Assembly: GCF_030816075.1 (NCBI RefSeq)
Contig: NZ_JAUSXO010000001.1
Coordinates: forward strand, 1,860,001-1,924,000
Origin: Arthrobacter agilis
GTDB taxonomy: Bacteria; Actinomycetota; Actinomycetes; Actinomycetales; Micrococcaceae
Length of the DNA: 64,000 nt
Direction of reading: 5' to 3'
This document shows, in pieces, positions 26,744-35,735 of this stretch (position 1 is its first letter; every line of letters starts with the position of its first letter). Under the pieces are notes generated by a model. It made no database searches and was not told the origin of the DNA. It worked only from the letters and a program-made list of their open reading frames with translations. A program made the translations under genes and the position numbers.

Positions 26744-27517
26744 TCAGCGGCGGGCCGGGTTGGACAGGCGCCCGATGCCCTCGATGTCGACGTCGTAGCG
26801 CTGGCCGTCGGTGATCAGGCCGACGCCGGCGGGCGTGCCGGTGAGGATGAGGTCCCCGGGCAGGAGGGTGAAGGCCTGCGAGACGTAGGCCACGAGTTCG
26901 CGCGCCCCCCAGATCATGTCGCTCGTGGAGCCGTCCTGGCGGAGGTCGCCGTCGAGGCTCCCGCGGATGGTCAGGTTCTCGGGGTCGAGGTCGGTCTCGA
27001 TCCAGGGGCCGATGGGGCACGACGTGTCGAAGCCCTTGGCGCGCGCCCACTGGTCGTCGGTCTTCTGGACGTCGCGTGCTGTGAGGTCGTTGGCGCAGGT
27101 GTAGCCGAAGACGACGTCGTCGACGCGCTCGAGCGGGACGTCCTTGCAGATCCGGCCGATCACGACGGCCAGTTCGGCCTCGTAGGAGATCTGGTCCGAG
27201 AAGGACGGCAGCATGATGGGATCGCCGGGTCCGATGACGGAGGTGTTGGGCTTGAGGAAGATCAGCGGCGCCGCCGGCGTCTCGCTGCCCATCTCCTGGA
27301 TGTGGTCGGCGTAGTTCCGGCCCACGCCCACCACCTTGCTGCGCGGGATGACGGGAGCCAGGAGCCGGACGTCCTCGAGCGCGTGGCGGACGCCGGTGAG
27401 CTGGACGCCGCCGTAGAACGGGTCGCCCTGGATGACGGCGACCTCCTCGCTCCCGGGGGTCCCTTCCACGACGCCGAACAATGGGTCATCATCTACGACA
27501 AAGCGTGCAATTCGCAT
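26744..27517 (-). CDS. Fumarylacetoacetate hydrolase (FAH) family protein
   Basis: 257 residues from ATG 27517 (MRIARFVVDDDPLFG); no clear ribosome site. The FAH fold is well marked: KVVGVGRNYADHIQEMG, PLIFLKPNTSVIGPGDPI, SYEAELAVVIGRICKDVP with the metal Glu residues, GYTCANDLTARDVQKTDDQW, KGFDTSCPIGPWI and DLILTGTPAGVG. The family includes fumarylpyruvate and acylpyruvate hydrolases and related decarboxylases/isomerases in aromatic catabolism; the substrate is not clear. It lies upstream of gltX on the same strand, separated by 79 bp containing the GC-rich end and the gltX hairpin. Confidence 0.9.
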   Translation of the reverse strand: MRIARFVVDDDPLFGVVEGTPGSEEVAVIQGDPFYGGVQLTGVRHALEDVRLLAPVIPRSKVVGVGRNYADHIQEMGSETPAAPLIFLKPNTSVIGPGDPIMLPSFSDQISYEAELAVVIGRICKDVPLERVDDVVFGYTCANDLTARDVQKTDDQWARAKGFDTSCPIGPWIETDLDPENLTIRGSLDGDLRQDGSTSDMIWGARELVAYVSQAFTLLPGDLILTGTPAGVGLITDGQRYDVDIEGIGRLSNPARR

Positions 27518-27604
27518 GCGGCCAAGCCTAGCCTGCGCAGTTGCGTCCGGGAGCGTGCGCACCGGCGGCGCCGGAACCGGCTCGCCGACGCACCTTAACG
27601 ACGT

Positions 27605-27638
27605 ACCGCGGGCACTCCCCCAAGAGGGTGCCCGCGGT
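27605..27638 (-). terminator. Terminator after the small secreted-peptide gene
   Basis: ACCGCGGGCAC (27605-27615) pairs with GTGCCCGCGGT (27628-27638), perfect 11 bp, 12-nt loop. It lies 80 bp downstream of the peptide gene stop on the minus strand and upstream of the FAH gene, insulating the two. No T tract. Confidence 0.65.
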
Positions 27639-27718
27639 GCCGGTACTGCATCAGGTGGCCTGACACGCTGCGGCCTGACGGAAATCCCTAACGGATCGCC
27701 GAGTCCGGCCGAGAGTGC

Positions 27719-27859
27719 TTAACCGGGCCAGTTGTTCACGCGGTCGAGCGAGGAGACGGGTGCTACGACGCCGGTCTTCGCAGGGGCGGCGTTGGCTGCG
27801 GCAGCCCCACCGGTGACGAGGAGCGTTGCGAGCAGGAATGCGGAGGTAAAGCGCTTCAT
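27719..27859 (-). CDS. Small secreted peptide precursor (46 residues)
   Basis: A 46-codon gene with a proper ribosome site (AAGGA at 27868-27872 on the plus strand as TCCTT, 8 nt before ATG 27859). The product starts MKRFTSAFLLATLLVTGG, continues AAAANAAPAKTG, and ends VVAPVSSLDRVNNWPG. Positively charged n-region, hydrophobic core and an Ala-x-Ala site (ANA or NAA, A-P junction) predict a Sec signal peptide leaving about 21-22 residues outside. I recognise no family. It diverges from a helical-repeat protein gene, with an AT-rich spacer between. A bacteriocin-like, structural or signalling peptide are all possible; see findings. Confidence 0.75.
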   Translation of the reverse strand: MKRFTSAFLLATLLVTGGAAAANAAPAKTGVVAPVSSLDRVNNWPG

Positions 27860-28060
27860 GGTGTTTGTCCTTAGGGCTCGGTCGACAGTCTAGTGGAGTC
27901 CCGCCCTATAACACGAGCGGTTCGATAATCATCGTAAGCCACACCAGTCACTTTAGTAACATATTCAAAGATTTTTTTGAACATTTCTCTGCGCGGATGG
28001 TCGCGGCCCGGATGATTCCGAATAATGGGGGGCGACACCCGATCACGTGGAAAGCCGTAG
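27860..28060. promoter_or_regulatory. AT-rich divergent promoter region
   Basis: This 201-bp spacer is far richer in A+T than its surroundings. A palindrome TTCAAA-GATTTT-TTTGAA lies at 27964-27981. For the peptide gene a -10 candidate is TAGACT on the minus strand (27892-27887), about 15 nt before the ribosome site. An E-box-like GATCACGTGG sits at 28041-28050. Two overlapping frames of 65-69 codons cross the spacer on opposite strands but lack ribosome sites and typical codon use, and I do not call them. Confidence 0.55.
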
Positions 28061-29107
28061 GTGCGCATGACTGACGAGGAAGCCGCCGGCCAACGACTGC
28101 TGCTCGAGCTCCGGGCACGGGATGCGTGGAACCAGCGGGACTACGAGAACGCGCAGCATCTCGCGGAGGAACTCGCCTCCGCCGCCCTGCTGGCCTCGGA
28201 CGAGCTCGGCTGGTGGAACGCCAGCTTCCTCGTGTCGGAGTGCCTCCGGAAGCAGGGCAAGATGCAGGAGTCGTGGGCGGCCGCCGAGATCCTGGGCAAG
28301 CACCCCCTGACCGAGCGGTCCAAGGCCCTGAGCGCGAAGGTGTCGACGCTCTCCTCGCTCGCCCTGCAGGGCACGGGGGACCTGGCACTCGCCGTCGCCG
28401 CCGCCCGACAGGGCGTGAGGGACGCGGCGGGAAGCCACGACGACGTCAATGTCGAGATCGATGCCCGCCACGCCCTGGTCGCCGCCCTCGCCGACAGCGA
28501 CCAGCTGGAGGCCGCCTGGCAGGAGTGCCTCGCCCTCGTCGACCTCCTGCCGCTCCAGCCCGCCAGCCGATACGTCGGCCAGTCCTACTGGACGATCGGC
28601 AATGTGGCGTTCCTCCTCGGACATGTCGACGAGGGGGTGGCGTACCACCGGCTGGCAGCCGAGAACCTGTCCCCCACCAACGACCTCGACCTGTGGGCGC
28701 GCTTCAACCGTGCGTCGGCGTCGCTGCGGCTCGCGGCCGGTGCCATCGGGCCCGAGACGCTCGAATGCATCGAGCGCGCCGAGCTGGCGAGCTCGATCGT
28801 CGGCGGGACGGAGCGGGACCGGCTGGAACTGAAGCTGACCCGCGCGCAGTGGCTGGTCCTGACCGGGCAGCTGGACGCGGCCGTCGACCAGCTCGCCGAC
28901 ATCATCGCGAAGAAGCACCTGCTCGCCTCGCATATGGCGGCCCAGGCCCACTTCCTGCTCGGGCAGGCGCTGTCGGCACGCGGCAGCAGGGCCGAGGCTC
29001 TCGGCAACTTCAGGGTGAGCGAGGGCCTGTTCCTCCAGTCGGGCGCCAAGGACAGGGCGTCGGCGGCCCACGCCCTGATCCGCGGCATCCAGGAGGTGCC
29101 GAGCTGA
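28061..29107 (+). CDS. Helical-repeat (TPR-like) protein
   Basis: 348 residues from GTG 28061 (in-frame TAG immediately upstream; GGAAAG 6 nt before; ATG 28067 is possible). The whole chain is amphipathic helix pairs with TPR-like A/G/Y spacing: RDAWNQRDYENAQHLAEELA, GWWNASFLVSECLRKQGKMQ, SSLALQGTGDLALAVAAARQ, YWTIGNVAFLLGHVDEGVAY, AHFLLGQALSARGSRAEALG. There is no DNA-binding domain, signal peptide or membrane span. It resembles the C-terminal peptide-sensing halves of RRNPP proteins (Rap, PlcR, NprR) in architecture, but I cannot claim homology. It diverges from a small secreted-peptide gene. Confidence 0.7.
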   Translation: MRMTDEEAAGQRLLLELRARDAWNQRDYENAQHLAEELASAALLASDELGWWNASFLVSECLRKQGKMQESWAAAEILGKHPLTERSKALSAKVSTLSSLALQGTGDLALAVAAARQGVRDAAGSHDDVNVEIDARHALVAALADSDQLEAAWQECLALVDLLPLQPASRYVGQSYWTIGNVAFLLGHVDEGVAYHRLAAENLSPTNDLDLWARFNRASASLRLAAGAIGPETLECIERAELASSIVGGTERDRLELKLTRAQWLVLTGQLDAAVDQLADIIAKKHLLASHMAAQAHFLLGQALSARGSRAEALGNFRVSEGLFLQSGAKDRASAAHALIRGIQEVPS

Positions 29108-29529
29108 CCCCTCGGGCGGTTCCCGGATGTCAAGCGAATTCTGGGGTCGACTGGGCGGCGCCCCGCCTGCCCGACCTCGCGTAGGTTGATCTTCGAGCCC
29201 CGATCGGGCTGGGCGTTTTCCCCCATTACTCCCACCCGGTCGGGGCTTCCTTGCGTGCCGCCGTTCCCGCGCGGGGTCCGCGCGCCCGGCGCGGCGGTCC
29301 GCCCGGGAGGAGCGCCGCCGCGCGGTGCTAGTCTTGCCCCGTCACGTGGACCAGGGGCCGGATGGTGCCCGCCGCACGACCGGCCCGCCTGCCCCGGTCG
29401 AGGCGCCCTCTGTTGGACGGCGGCAGCCTGGGGGCAACGCATGACGACGGTCTTCGTCCGCACCGCGGACCACGCAACGCCCGGGCGGGCTCGCCCGGGG
29501 AGCGGCACTCGGACTGTACGCTGGATCCG
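29108..29529 (+). other. Non-coding gap before the GGDEF-EAL gene
   Basis: No convincing gene. An imperfect inverted repeat AGCCCCGATCGGG (around 29196) with CCCGGTCGGGGCT (around 29236) encloses GGGCGTTTTCCCCC and may end the upstream transcript. At the right end TACGCT lies 7 nt before ATG 29530, as in a leaderless promoter. Confidence 0.45.
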
Positions 29530-31104
29530 ATGAGCGCTGAACACAAGGACCCCCGGCTCGCGATGCTCGTCGAGAGCATCGTCCGCCTGTCGCGGGGCGA
29601 GCTCAGCAGCCGGATCGAGCCCTCGACCGCCCGGGACGAGGTCGACGCCGTGATCACCGGCGTGAACCTGCTCGCCGAGGAGCTCGAACAGGTCTACGAA
29701 CAGTTCGAGAAGCGGGTGGAGAGCCGTACCGCGATGCTCCGGCAGGCCCACCTGGACATGATGAAGATGGCGATGTCCGACGCCCTCACCGGTCTCGCCA
29801 ACCGTGTGGCGCTGATGGACGCCATCGAGGAGGCCCTCAGCCAGGCCGCCAGGGGGACCCAGCCTCCCGCCCTGCTGCTGCTGGACCTCGACAGTTTCAA
29901 GAACGTCAACGACCGTTTCGGGCACGACGCGGGCGACCGGGTGCTGCAGGAGGTGGCCTCCCGGCTCAACAGCGTGGTCCGCGAGACCGACGTCGTGGCT
30001 CGCCTCGGCGGCGACGAGTTCGCGATCCTGCTGCCCGGCGCCACCAAGGACACCGCCATGCACGTGGCACGCAGGGCACTGGAGGTCCTCGGCGAGCACA
30101 TCCGCCTCGACTCGCTCTACGTGCATGCGCGCGCGAGCATCGGCGTGCGTCTCGGCACGGCGGACCAGACGGCGGACGAACTCCTGCTCGACGCCGACAC
30201 GGCCATGTACGCGGCCAAGCGTGAGGGCCGCAGCATCATCAAGCTGTTCGAGCCGGTGATGCTCTACTCGCGGCAGCTCCGCAGCCAGATGGCAGCGGAA
30301 CTGCGCGGGGCCATCAGCTCGAACGAACTCGTCCTGCACTACCAGCCGGTGGTGGAGCTCGCCACCCACCGGATCCTCGGCGTCGAGGTCCTGGTGCGCT
30401 GGCAGCATCCCCTGCGCGGCCTGATCCCGCCGGACACGTTCATCCCGCTCGCCGAGGAGATCGGGGTCATCCACGACCTGGACCGCTGGGTGATGTCCAC
30501 GTCGCTGCACCAGCTGGCCCGATGGCGCCGGGACTTCCCGCTCGACGACGACTTCCAGCTGCGGGTCAACCTGTCCGCCGTCGAGCTCAAGCAGCTCGAC
30601 CTCGTCGACTCCATCCGGACCCTGCTCCGCGAGCTCGACCTCCCGTCCCGCAACCTGGTGGTCGAGATCACCGAGACGGCGATCGTCACGCGCGGCGAGG
30701 TGGAGATGTACTCGCTGCTGAGCCTGCAGCAGCTCGGCGTCGGGATCGAGATCGACGACTTCGGCACGGGCTATTCGTCCATCAGCTACCTGCGCGAGCT
30801 GCCCGTCAGCATGGTGAAGGTGGACCGCTCCCTGCTCACCGAACTCAACACGCGTCCCGGCCAGCTCGAGTTCGTCGCGGCGATCCTGCAGCTCATCCGC
30901 GCCGCGGGCCTCGAGGCCGTGTTCGAGGGCATCGAGACCCGCGAGCAGGCGAAGCAGCTCCGGGAGCTGGGCTGCGCGAGTGGCCAGGGATACTACTTCA
31001 GCCGCCCCATGCCGGCGGACGAGGCTGGCGCCCTCCTCGCCACGACCCGCTACCTGCGCGTGGGCGAGGAGATCGACGGCCCGGAGCCGGCGGCCTCGCG
31101 CTGA
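29530..31104 (+). CDS. GGDEF-EAL c-di-GMP turnover protein
   Basis: 524 residues from ATG 29530. N-terminal about 95 residues are a helical HAMP-like/coiled-coil (LLAEELEQVYEQFEKRVESR) with no membrane span. GGDEF domain about 100-260: FKNVNDRFGHDAGDRV, and an intact active site GGDEF at 160-164, preceded by an RETD inhibitory I-site five residues upstream. EAL domain about 275-510: E286 in GVEVLVRWQHP (EVL variant), ETAI with the metal Glu, D409-D410 in DDFGTGYSS, KVDRSLL and EGIET. Both diguanylate cyclase and phosphodiesterase sites look competent. Cytosolic. The -10 TACGCT just before the ATG suggests leaderless expression. Confidence 0.9.
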   Translation: MSAEHKDPRLAMLVESIVRLSRGELSSRIEPSTARDEVDAVITGVNLLAEELEQVYEQFEKRVESRTAMLRQAHLDMMKMAMSDALTGLANRVALMDAIEEALSQAARGTQPPALLLLDLDSFKNVNDRFGHDAGDRVLQEVASRLNSVVRETDVVARLGGDEFAILLPGATKDTAMHVARRALEVLGEHIRLDSLYVHARASIGVRLGTADQTADELLLDADTAMYAAKREGRSIIKLFEPVMLYSRQLRSQMAAELRGAISSNELVLHYQPVVELATHRILGVEVLVRWQHPLRGLIPPDTFIPLAEEIGVIHDLDRWVMSTSLHQLARWRRDFPLDDDFQLRVNLSAVELKQLDLVDSIRTLLRELDLPSRNLVVEITETAIVTRGEVEMYSLLSLQQLGVGIEIDDFGTGYSSISYLRELPVSMVKVDRSLLTELNTRPGQLEFVAAILQLIRAAGLEAVFEGIETREQAKQLRELGCASGQGYYFSRPMPADEAGALLATTRYLRVGEEIDGPEPAASR

Positions 31105-31174
31105 CCCCGCCCCGGGACGGGAACGGCGCCCCGCCCCCTGCCACGGCGGGCGGGACGCCGTCGGGCGCCGGAGC

Positions 31175-32281
31175 TCAGACCAGGCGCGTCAGCCAGCCGT
31201 GCGTGTCCTCCACGACACCGCTCTGGATGCCCAGCAGCTGGCTCCGGATGGACATGGTGACGTCGCCCGGGGCGGAATCGGGGGCTCCGATGTACTCGTC
31301 GCCGTCGCGCAGGCGGCCGATCGGGGTGATGACGGCCGCGGTGCCGCACGCGAACACCTCGGTGATGTCGCCGGACGCGATGCCGTCCCGCCACTCGTCG
31401 AGGGTGATCTTGCGCTCGACGACGTTCAGCCCGCGGTCGCGGCCGAGCTGGATGATCGAGGACCGCGTGACGCCTTCGAGGATGGTCCCCGAGAGGGACG
31501 GGGTCACGAGCGACCCGTCGCGGAAGACGAAGAAGACGTTCATGCCGCCGAGTTCCTCGACCGCGTTGTCGTTGGCCTGGTCGAGGAAGAGCACCTGCTT
31601 GCAGCCGTGGGCCTCCGCCTCCAGCTGCGCGGCGAGGGACGAGGCGTAGTTGCCGCCGGCCTTCGCCGCACCCGTGCCGCCGCGCCCTGCCCGCGCGTAG
31701 TTGCGGGAGACCCAGATGTCGACGGGCCTGACCGCTCCGCCGAAGTAGTTGCCCGCCGGGGAGGCGATCACGCGGTAGGACACCTCGCGCGCGGGCCGCA
31801 CGCCGAGGAACGCCTCGGTGGCGATCATGAAGGGCCGGATGTAGAGGCTCGCGCCGTCGCCGGACGGGATCCAGTCCTGGTCCGCGGCGACGAGCTGGCG
31901 CAGCGACTCGAGGAACAGCTCCTCGGGCAGCTGGGGCAGGGCCAGGCGGATCGCGGACCGGTTCAGGCGGGCCGCGTTCGCGTCGGCGCGGAACGTCCAC
32001 ACGGACCCGTCGGCGTGGCGGTAGGCCTTCATGCCCTCGAAGATCTCCTGGCCGTAGTGCAGGACGGCGGCCGCGGGATCGAGCGCGATGGGCCCGTAGG
32101 GCTCCAGGCGTGCGCTGTGCCAGCCACCGACGCCGGACTCGTCGACGCTGAAGTCGATGATCGCCGTGTGGTCGGTGAAGAAGTTGCCGAAGCCGGGATC
32201 GGCCAGTACCGCCTCCCGCTCCTCCGCCGGGGTGCGCCGGGTCGACAGGTGCTGGGTGAACTGGGTCTCGGTGGCTGTCAT
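31175..32281 (-). CDS. ilvE: Branched-chain amino acid aminotransferase
   Basis: 368 residues with GGAGGAACC before the ATG. PLP fold type IV: last step of Leu/Ile/Val synthesis, amino transfer from glutamate. Signatures: LHYGQEIFEGMKAYRHADGS, RLNRSAIRLALPQLP, RPFMIATEAFLGVRP, GAAKAGGNYASSLAAQLEA containing the PLP lysine region, DNAVEELGGMNVFFVF and EVFACGTAAVITPIGRL. Downstream of leuB on the same strand but separated by 97 bp with possible regulatory repeats. Confidence 0.95.
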   Translation of the reverse strand: MTATETQFTQHLSTRRTPAEEREAVLADPGFGNFFTDHTAIIDFSVDESGVGGWHSARLEPYGPIALDPAAAVLHYGQEIFEGMKAYRHADGSVWTFRADANAARLNRSAIRLALPQLPEELFLESLRQLVAADQDWIPSGDGASLYIRPFMIATEAFLGVRPAREVSYRVIASPAGNYFGGAVRPVDIWVSRNYARAGRGGTGAAKAGGNYASSLAAQLEAEAHGCKQVLFLDQANDNAVEELGGMNVFFVFRDGSLVTPSLSGTILEGVTRSSIIQLGRDRGLNVVERKITLDEWRDGIASGDITEVFACGTAAVITPIGRLRDGDEYIGAPDSAPGDVTMSIRSQLLGIQSGVVEDTHGWLTRLV

Positions 32282-32341
32282 GGTTCCTCCGCGCTGGAAC
32301 GGACTGCACGCGCGGCGCGGCCGCCGTCGTCCGTCGGTGGT

Positions 32342-32375
32342 CAGTGCTCCGGCACTGGGTTAATGATGTGTAACC
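32342..32375 (-). promoter_or_regulatory. Paired inverted repeats between leuB and ilvE
   Basis: CAGTGC-TCCG-GCACTG (32342-32357) is followed directly by GGTTA...TAACC (32358-32362 and 32371-32375). This could be a terminator for leuB or an operator for ilvE; there is no T tract. Confidence 0.4.
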
Positions 32376-32378
32376 ACC

Positions 32379-33443
32379 TTAGGACACGGCAGCGGCGATG
32401 GCATCGCCGACGGCCGTCGTGGTGCGCGTTCCCGTGCGGGAGGCGATGTCCGCCTCGACGGCCTGCTCGATCCGGGCGGCATGCCCGTCGAGGCCCAGGT
32501 GCCGGAGCAGGAGCGCGGCCGAGAGGATCGCGGCCGTGGGGTCCGCGATCTGCCGGCCGGCGATGTCGGGGGCCGAACCGTGAACGGGCTCGAACATGGA
32601 CGGTGCGCTGCGGTCCATGTTCAGGTTCGCGGACGCGGCGAGCCCGATGCCCCCCGAGACCGCTGCGGCGAGATCGGTCACGATGTCGCCGAACAGGTTG
32701 TCGGTCACGATCACGTCGAAGCGCGAGGGGTCGGTGACGAGGAAGATCATCGCGGCGTCGACGTGCAGGTAGTCGTGCTCCACCTCGGGGAACTCGAACG
32801 CGACGGCCTCCACGATGCGCTTCCACAGGTGGCCGGCGTAGACGAGGACGTTGTGCTTGTGCACGAGGGTCAGTTTCCCGCGCCGCCCTGCGGCCCGGCG
32901 GAAGGCGTCGCGGACCACGCGCTCCACACCGTGGGCCGTGTTGAGCGACACCTCGGTGGCGACCTCGTGCTCCGTGCCGCCCCGCAGCGTCCCTCCGTTG
33001 CCCGTGTAGGGACCCTCGGTCCCCTCGCGGACGACCACGAAATCGACGACGCCGGGGTCCGCGAGCGGGCTGGGCACGCCCGCGTACAGCCGGGTGGGGC
33101 GCAGGTTCACGTAGTGGTCCAGCGAGAAGCGGAGCTTCAGCAGGAACTCGCGTTCGATGAGTCCCGACGGGACGAGGGTGTCGCCGGGCGCGGCACCCAC
33201 GGCCCCGAACAGGATGGCGTCGTGCGTCCGCAGTGCCGCGAGCGTCGCATCGGACAGCGTCTCGCCCGTGGCGAGCCAGTGCTCGGCGCCGAGTTCGTAC
33301 TCGGTCAGTGCGACCTCCACGTCCGTGCCGACCGCCGCGAGCAGCACCTTGACGGCCTCGGTGGTCACTTCGGGGCCGATCCCGTCGCCCGGGATGACGG
33401 CGAGGTCGATACGGCGGGGTGCGTCTGTCGGTGCGTCGGTCAT
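32379..33443 (-). CDS. leuB: 3-isopropylmalate dehydrogenase
   Basis: 354 residues from ATG 33443 ([20 protein letters not shown]). Oxidative decarboxylation of 3-isopropylmalate with NAD in leucine synthesis. Signatures: [72 protein letters not shown] and [20 protein letters not shown]. This is the actinobacterial type of LeuB, of about 350 residues. The in-frame open sequence upstream of 33443 lies in the divergent promoter of the kinase gene and is not conserved-looking. Confidence 0.95.
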   Translation of the reverse strand: MTDAPTDAPRRIDLAVIPGDGIGPEVTTEAVKVLLAAVGTDVEVALTEYELGAEHWLATGETLSDATLAALRTHDAILFGAVGAAPGDTLVPSGLIEREFLLKLRFSLDHYVNLRPTRLYAGVPSPLADPGVVDFVVVREGTEGPYTGNGGTLRGGTEHEVATEVSLNTAHGVERVVRDAFRRAAGRRGKLTLVHKHNVLVYAGHLWKRIVEAVAFEFPEVEHDYLHVDAAMIFLVTDPSRFDVIVTDNLFGDIVTDLAAAVSGGIGLAASANLNMDRSAPSMFEPVHGSAPDIAGRQIADPTAAILSAALLLRHLGLDGHAARIEQAVEADIASRTGTRTTTAVGDAIAAAVS

Positions 33444-33553
33444 GGTTCCAGCGTAGGAAGGCGCCCGGTCCGGCAACAATCCGTCCGCAGGCTGAGACGG
33501 CTCCACCCTGGGTCGGATGTGCGACGGCGGCGCCCCCCCTAGAGTTGGTTGCC

Positions 33554-34753
33554 ATGGACATCCACCTGCGGCTCGCGCGCTGGGTACGCGCACACCCGGG
33601 GACGATCGACGCCTGCCTCGCCCTGGCGATCCTCGTCTTCCTGGTCCTGCCCTTCGCCGGGGCCAGCGGCTACGGCGGCCTCGTCGCGGTGTCCGTGGCC
33701 CTGCTGGTCCCCCTCGTCTGGCGCCGGTCGCACGTGATCCTCTCGGCCGGGATCATCGCCGGCATCTCGGTCCTGCAGATCGTCCTCGGGGTGGAGCCGG
33801 CTCCGGCGCAGTTCGTCGTCCTGATCACCCTCTACACCCTGGCCGCCTACGCTCCGCGGTGGGCGAGCCTCGGCGGCCTCGCGCTCGCCCTCGTCGGCTC
33901 GGCCGCGGGTCTCGTGCGGTTCGGTGACCTGATCGGCCTGGGCGGCACAGCGTTCGTGCTGGCCTCGGTGCCGGTGTACGTCATCGTGCTCTTCTTCGTG
34001 GAGTCGCTCGTGCTCCTCGCGTGGACGATGGGTGATCTGGCCCGCGCGCGCCGCCGGACCTACCAGGCGCTGGAGGACAGGACGCGCCGCCTGGAGGTGG
34101 AGCGGCAGCAGGAGCGCGACCTCGCGGCCGCGGACGAACGCAGCCACATCGCGCGGGAGATGCACGACATCGTGGCGCACTCCCTCTCGGTGATCATCAC
34201 GCAGGCCGACGGCGCACGCTACGCGAGCGCCCAGGCACCGGAACTGGCCGTGCGCACGCTCGGCACCATCGCCGACACCGGCCGGGGCTCGCTGCGGGAG
34301 ATGCGGCGGCTGCTCGGGGTGCTGCGCGGCGACGAGACCGCCTCCACCCGCCCGCTGCCCACCCTGGACGACGTGGATGCCCTCATCCAGTCGGTGCGGC
34401 ACTCGGGCGTGCGGGTCGCGTGCAGGCGCATCGGGACGCCGCGCAAGGAGCTCCCGCTCGGAGCGGAACTGACCGCCTACCGGGTGGTGCAGGAGTCCCT
34501 CACCAACGTGCTCAAGCACGCGGGGGCGCACACCACCGCCGAGGTGACCCTGGAGTACGGGGCGCGCGGGCTGACCATCACGGTCGACGACGACGGGCGT
34601 GGCGCCGCCCCCGACCCCGCCACGGCGGGCGCGGGTCAGGGCATCACCGGGATGACCGAACGCGTCCGCCTGTACGACGGCACGGTGTCGGCCGCCCCGC
34701 GGACGGGCGGCGGCTACCGGGTGGGGGCGTTCATCCCCTACACCCAGTCCTAG
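33554..34753 (+). CDS. Two-component sensor histidine kinase (NarL-type partner)
   Basis: 399 residues from ATG 33554; TAGAGT 8 nt upstream suggests a leaderless mRNA. Residues about 20-160 form five to six membrane helices with short loops ([55 protein letters not shown]), without a sensing ectodomain. Then HisKA_3: [20 protein letters not shown] with phospho-acceptor His204. HATPase_c: [16 protein letters not shown] (N box), [22 protein letters not shown]. Small-loop intramembrane sensing kinases of this type often detect envelope stress or antibiotics; the ABC transporter downstream fits that. Confidence 0.92.
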   Translation: MDIHLRLARWVRAHPGTIDACLALAILVFLVLPFAGASGYGGLVAVSVALLVPLVWRRSHVILSAGIIAGISVLQIVLGVEPAPAQFVVLITLYTLAAYAPRWASLGGLALALVGSAAGLVRFGDLIGLGGTAFVLASVPVYVIVLFFVESLVLLAWTMGDLARARRRTYQALEDRTRRLEVERQQERDLAAADERSHIAREMHDIVAHSLSVIITQADGARYASAQAPELAVRTLGTIADTGRGSLREMRRLLGVLRGDETASTRPLPTLDDVDALIQSVRHSGVRVACRRIGTPRKELPLGAELTAYRVVQESLTNVLKHAGAHTTAEVTLEYGARGLTITVDDDGRGAAPDPATAGAGQGITGMTERVRLYDGTVSAAPRTGGGYRVGAFIPYTQS

Positions 34754-34850
34754 GCTCAGGGCGGCAGGGAGGCACACCAGATGCAGGACGCGCCGCGAGG
34801 CGACCGGGTCCCGGCAGCACGCCGGGCGAGATCAGGAGAACAGGACCACC

Positions 34851-35612
34851 GTGGACAGCACGACCAGCACGACCAGCACCGCCGACACGACCGGCGCCCG
34901 CCACACCGGCGCGGTCCCCGATACCGCGATCCGGGTCGCGATCGTGGACGACCAGCACCTGGTGCGCAGTGGCTTCGCCATGCTCATCGATTCCCAGCCC
35001 GACCTCCGCGTGGTCAGTGAGGCGGCCAACGGCGAGGAGGCGGTGCGGGCCCTGGCCACCACGCGTGCCGACGTCGTGCTGATGGATGTGCGCATGCCCG
35101 GCATGGACGGGATCGAGGCGACGCGCCGCATCCTCGCCGGATCGAACGGGGCCGTCGGGGCCGCCGACGCCGGTCCGCGGATCGTGGTGCTGACGACGTT
35201 CGACCTCGACGAGTACGCGCTGTCCGCGATCCACGCGGGCGCGAGCGGCTTCCTGCTGAAGGACGCCCCGCCCGAGGAGCTGCTGGAGGCGATCCGGACG
35301 GTGCACCGGGGCGACGCCGTGATCGCACCCTCGACCACCCGGCGCCTGCTGGACCATGTGGCGCCGCTGCTGCGCCGGCCCTCCCCCGCGCAGGACGCCC
35401 AGACCGACGCCGTGGCGCGCCTGACCCCGCGCGAGCGCGAGGTGTTCGAACTCATCGCGCAGGGACTGTCCAATCCCGAGATCGCCGTGCAGCTGTTCCT
35501 CTCCGAGGCGACCGTGAAGACGCACGTGGGGCACATCCTCGCGAAGCTCGAGGCACGCGACCGCGTCCAGGCCGTCGTGCTGGCCTACGCGACGGGCGTC
35601 GTCCGGCCCTGA
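34851..35612 (+). CDS. LuxR-family response regulator
   Basis: 253 residues from GTG 34851 with AGGAG upstream. A Ser/Thr-rich 25-residue N-terminal tail (encoded by CACGACCAG repeats) precedes the receiver: VAIVDDQHLVRSGFAML, phospho-acceptor Asp79 in VVLMDVRMPGMDGIEA, TTFD and FLLKDAPPEEL. The DNA-binding LuxR domain is LTPREREVFELIAQGLSNPE and VQLFLSEATVKTHVGHILAK. It lies 97 bp after the kinase gene and 123 bp before the ABC ATPase gene, so control of that transporter is likely. Confidence 0.93.
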   Translation: MDSTTSTTSTADTTGARHTGAVPDTAIRVAIVDDQHLVRSGFAMLIDSQPDLRVVSEAANGEEAVRALATTRADVVLMDVRMPGMDGIEATRRILAGSNGAVGAADAGPRIVVLTTFDLDEYALSAIHAGASGFLLKDAPPEELLEAIRTVHRGDAVIAPSTTRRLLDHVAPLLRRPSPAQDAQTDAVARLTPREREVFELIAQGLSNPEIAVQLFLSEATVKTHVGHILAKLEARDRVQAVVLAYATGVVRP

Positions 35613-35735
35613 CGCGCCGGCCGGACAGGTCGTAGGCCTCGCAGCTCCTGCTCATCCCCCGGTATGAGATGCACCTGCTGAAAACCCGGCCCGTACGCCG
35701 ATCCGCAGGCCGGCCGTCCTCCATAGCGTGGGAGC

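Noticed and set aside
27865..28074. Two 65-69-codon frames on opposite strands in the peptide/TPR spacer
   Set aside because: They cross the AT-rich promoter region, lack ribosome sites, and their codon use does not fit the genome.
29186..29533. 115-codon plus-strand frame before the GGDEF-EAL gene
   Set aside because: Pro/Arg/Gly-rich translation, no ribosome site, and it overlaps the promoter-like TACGCT.
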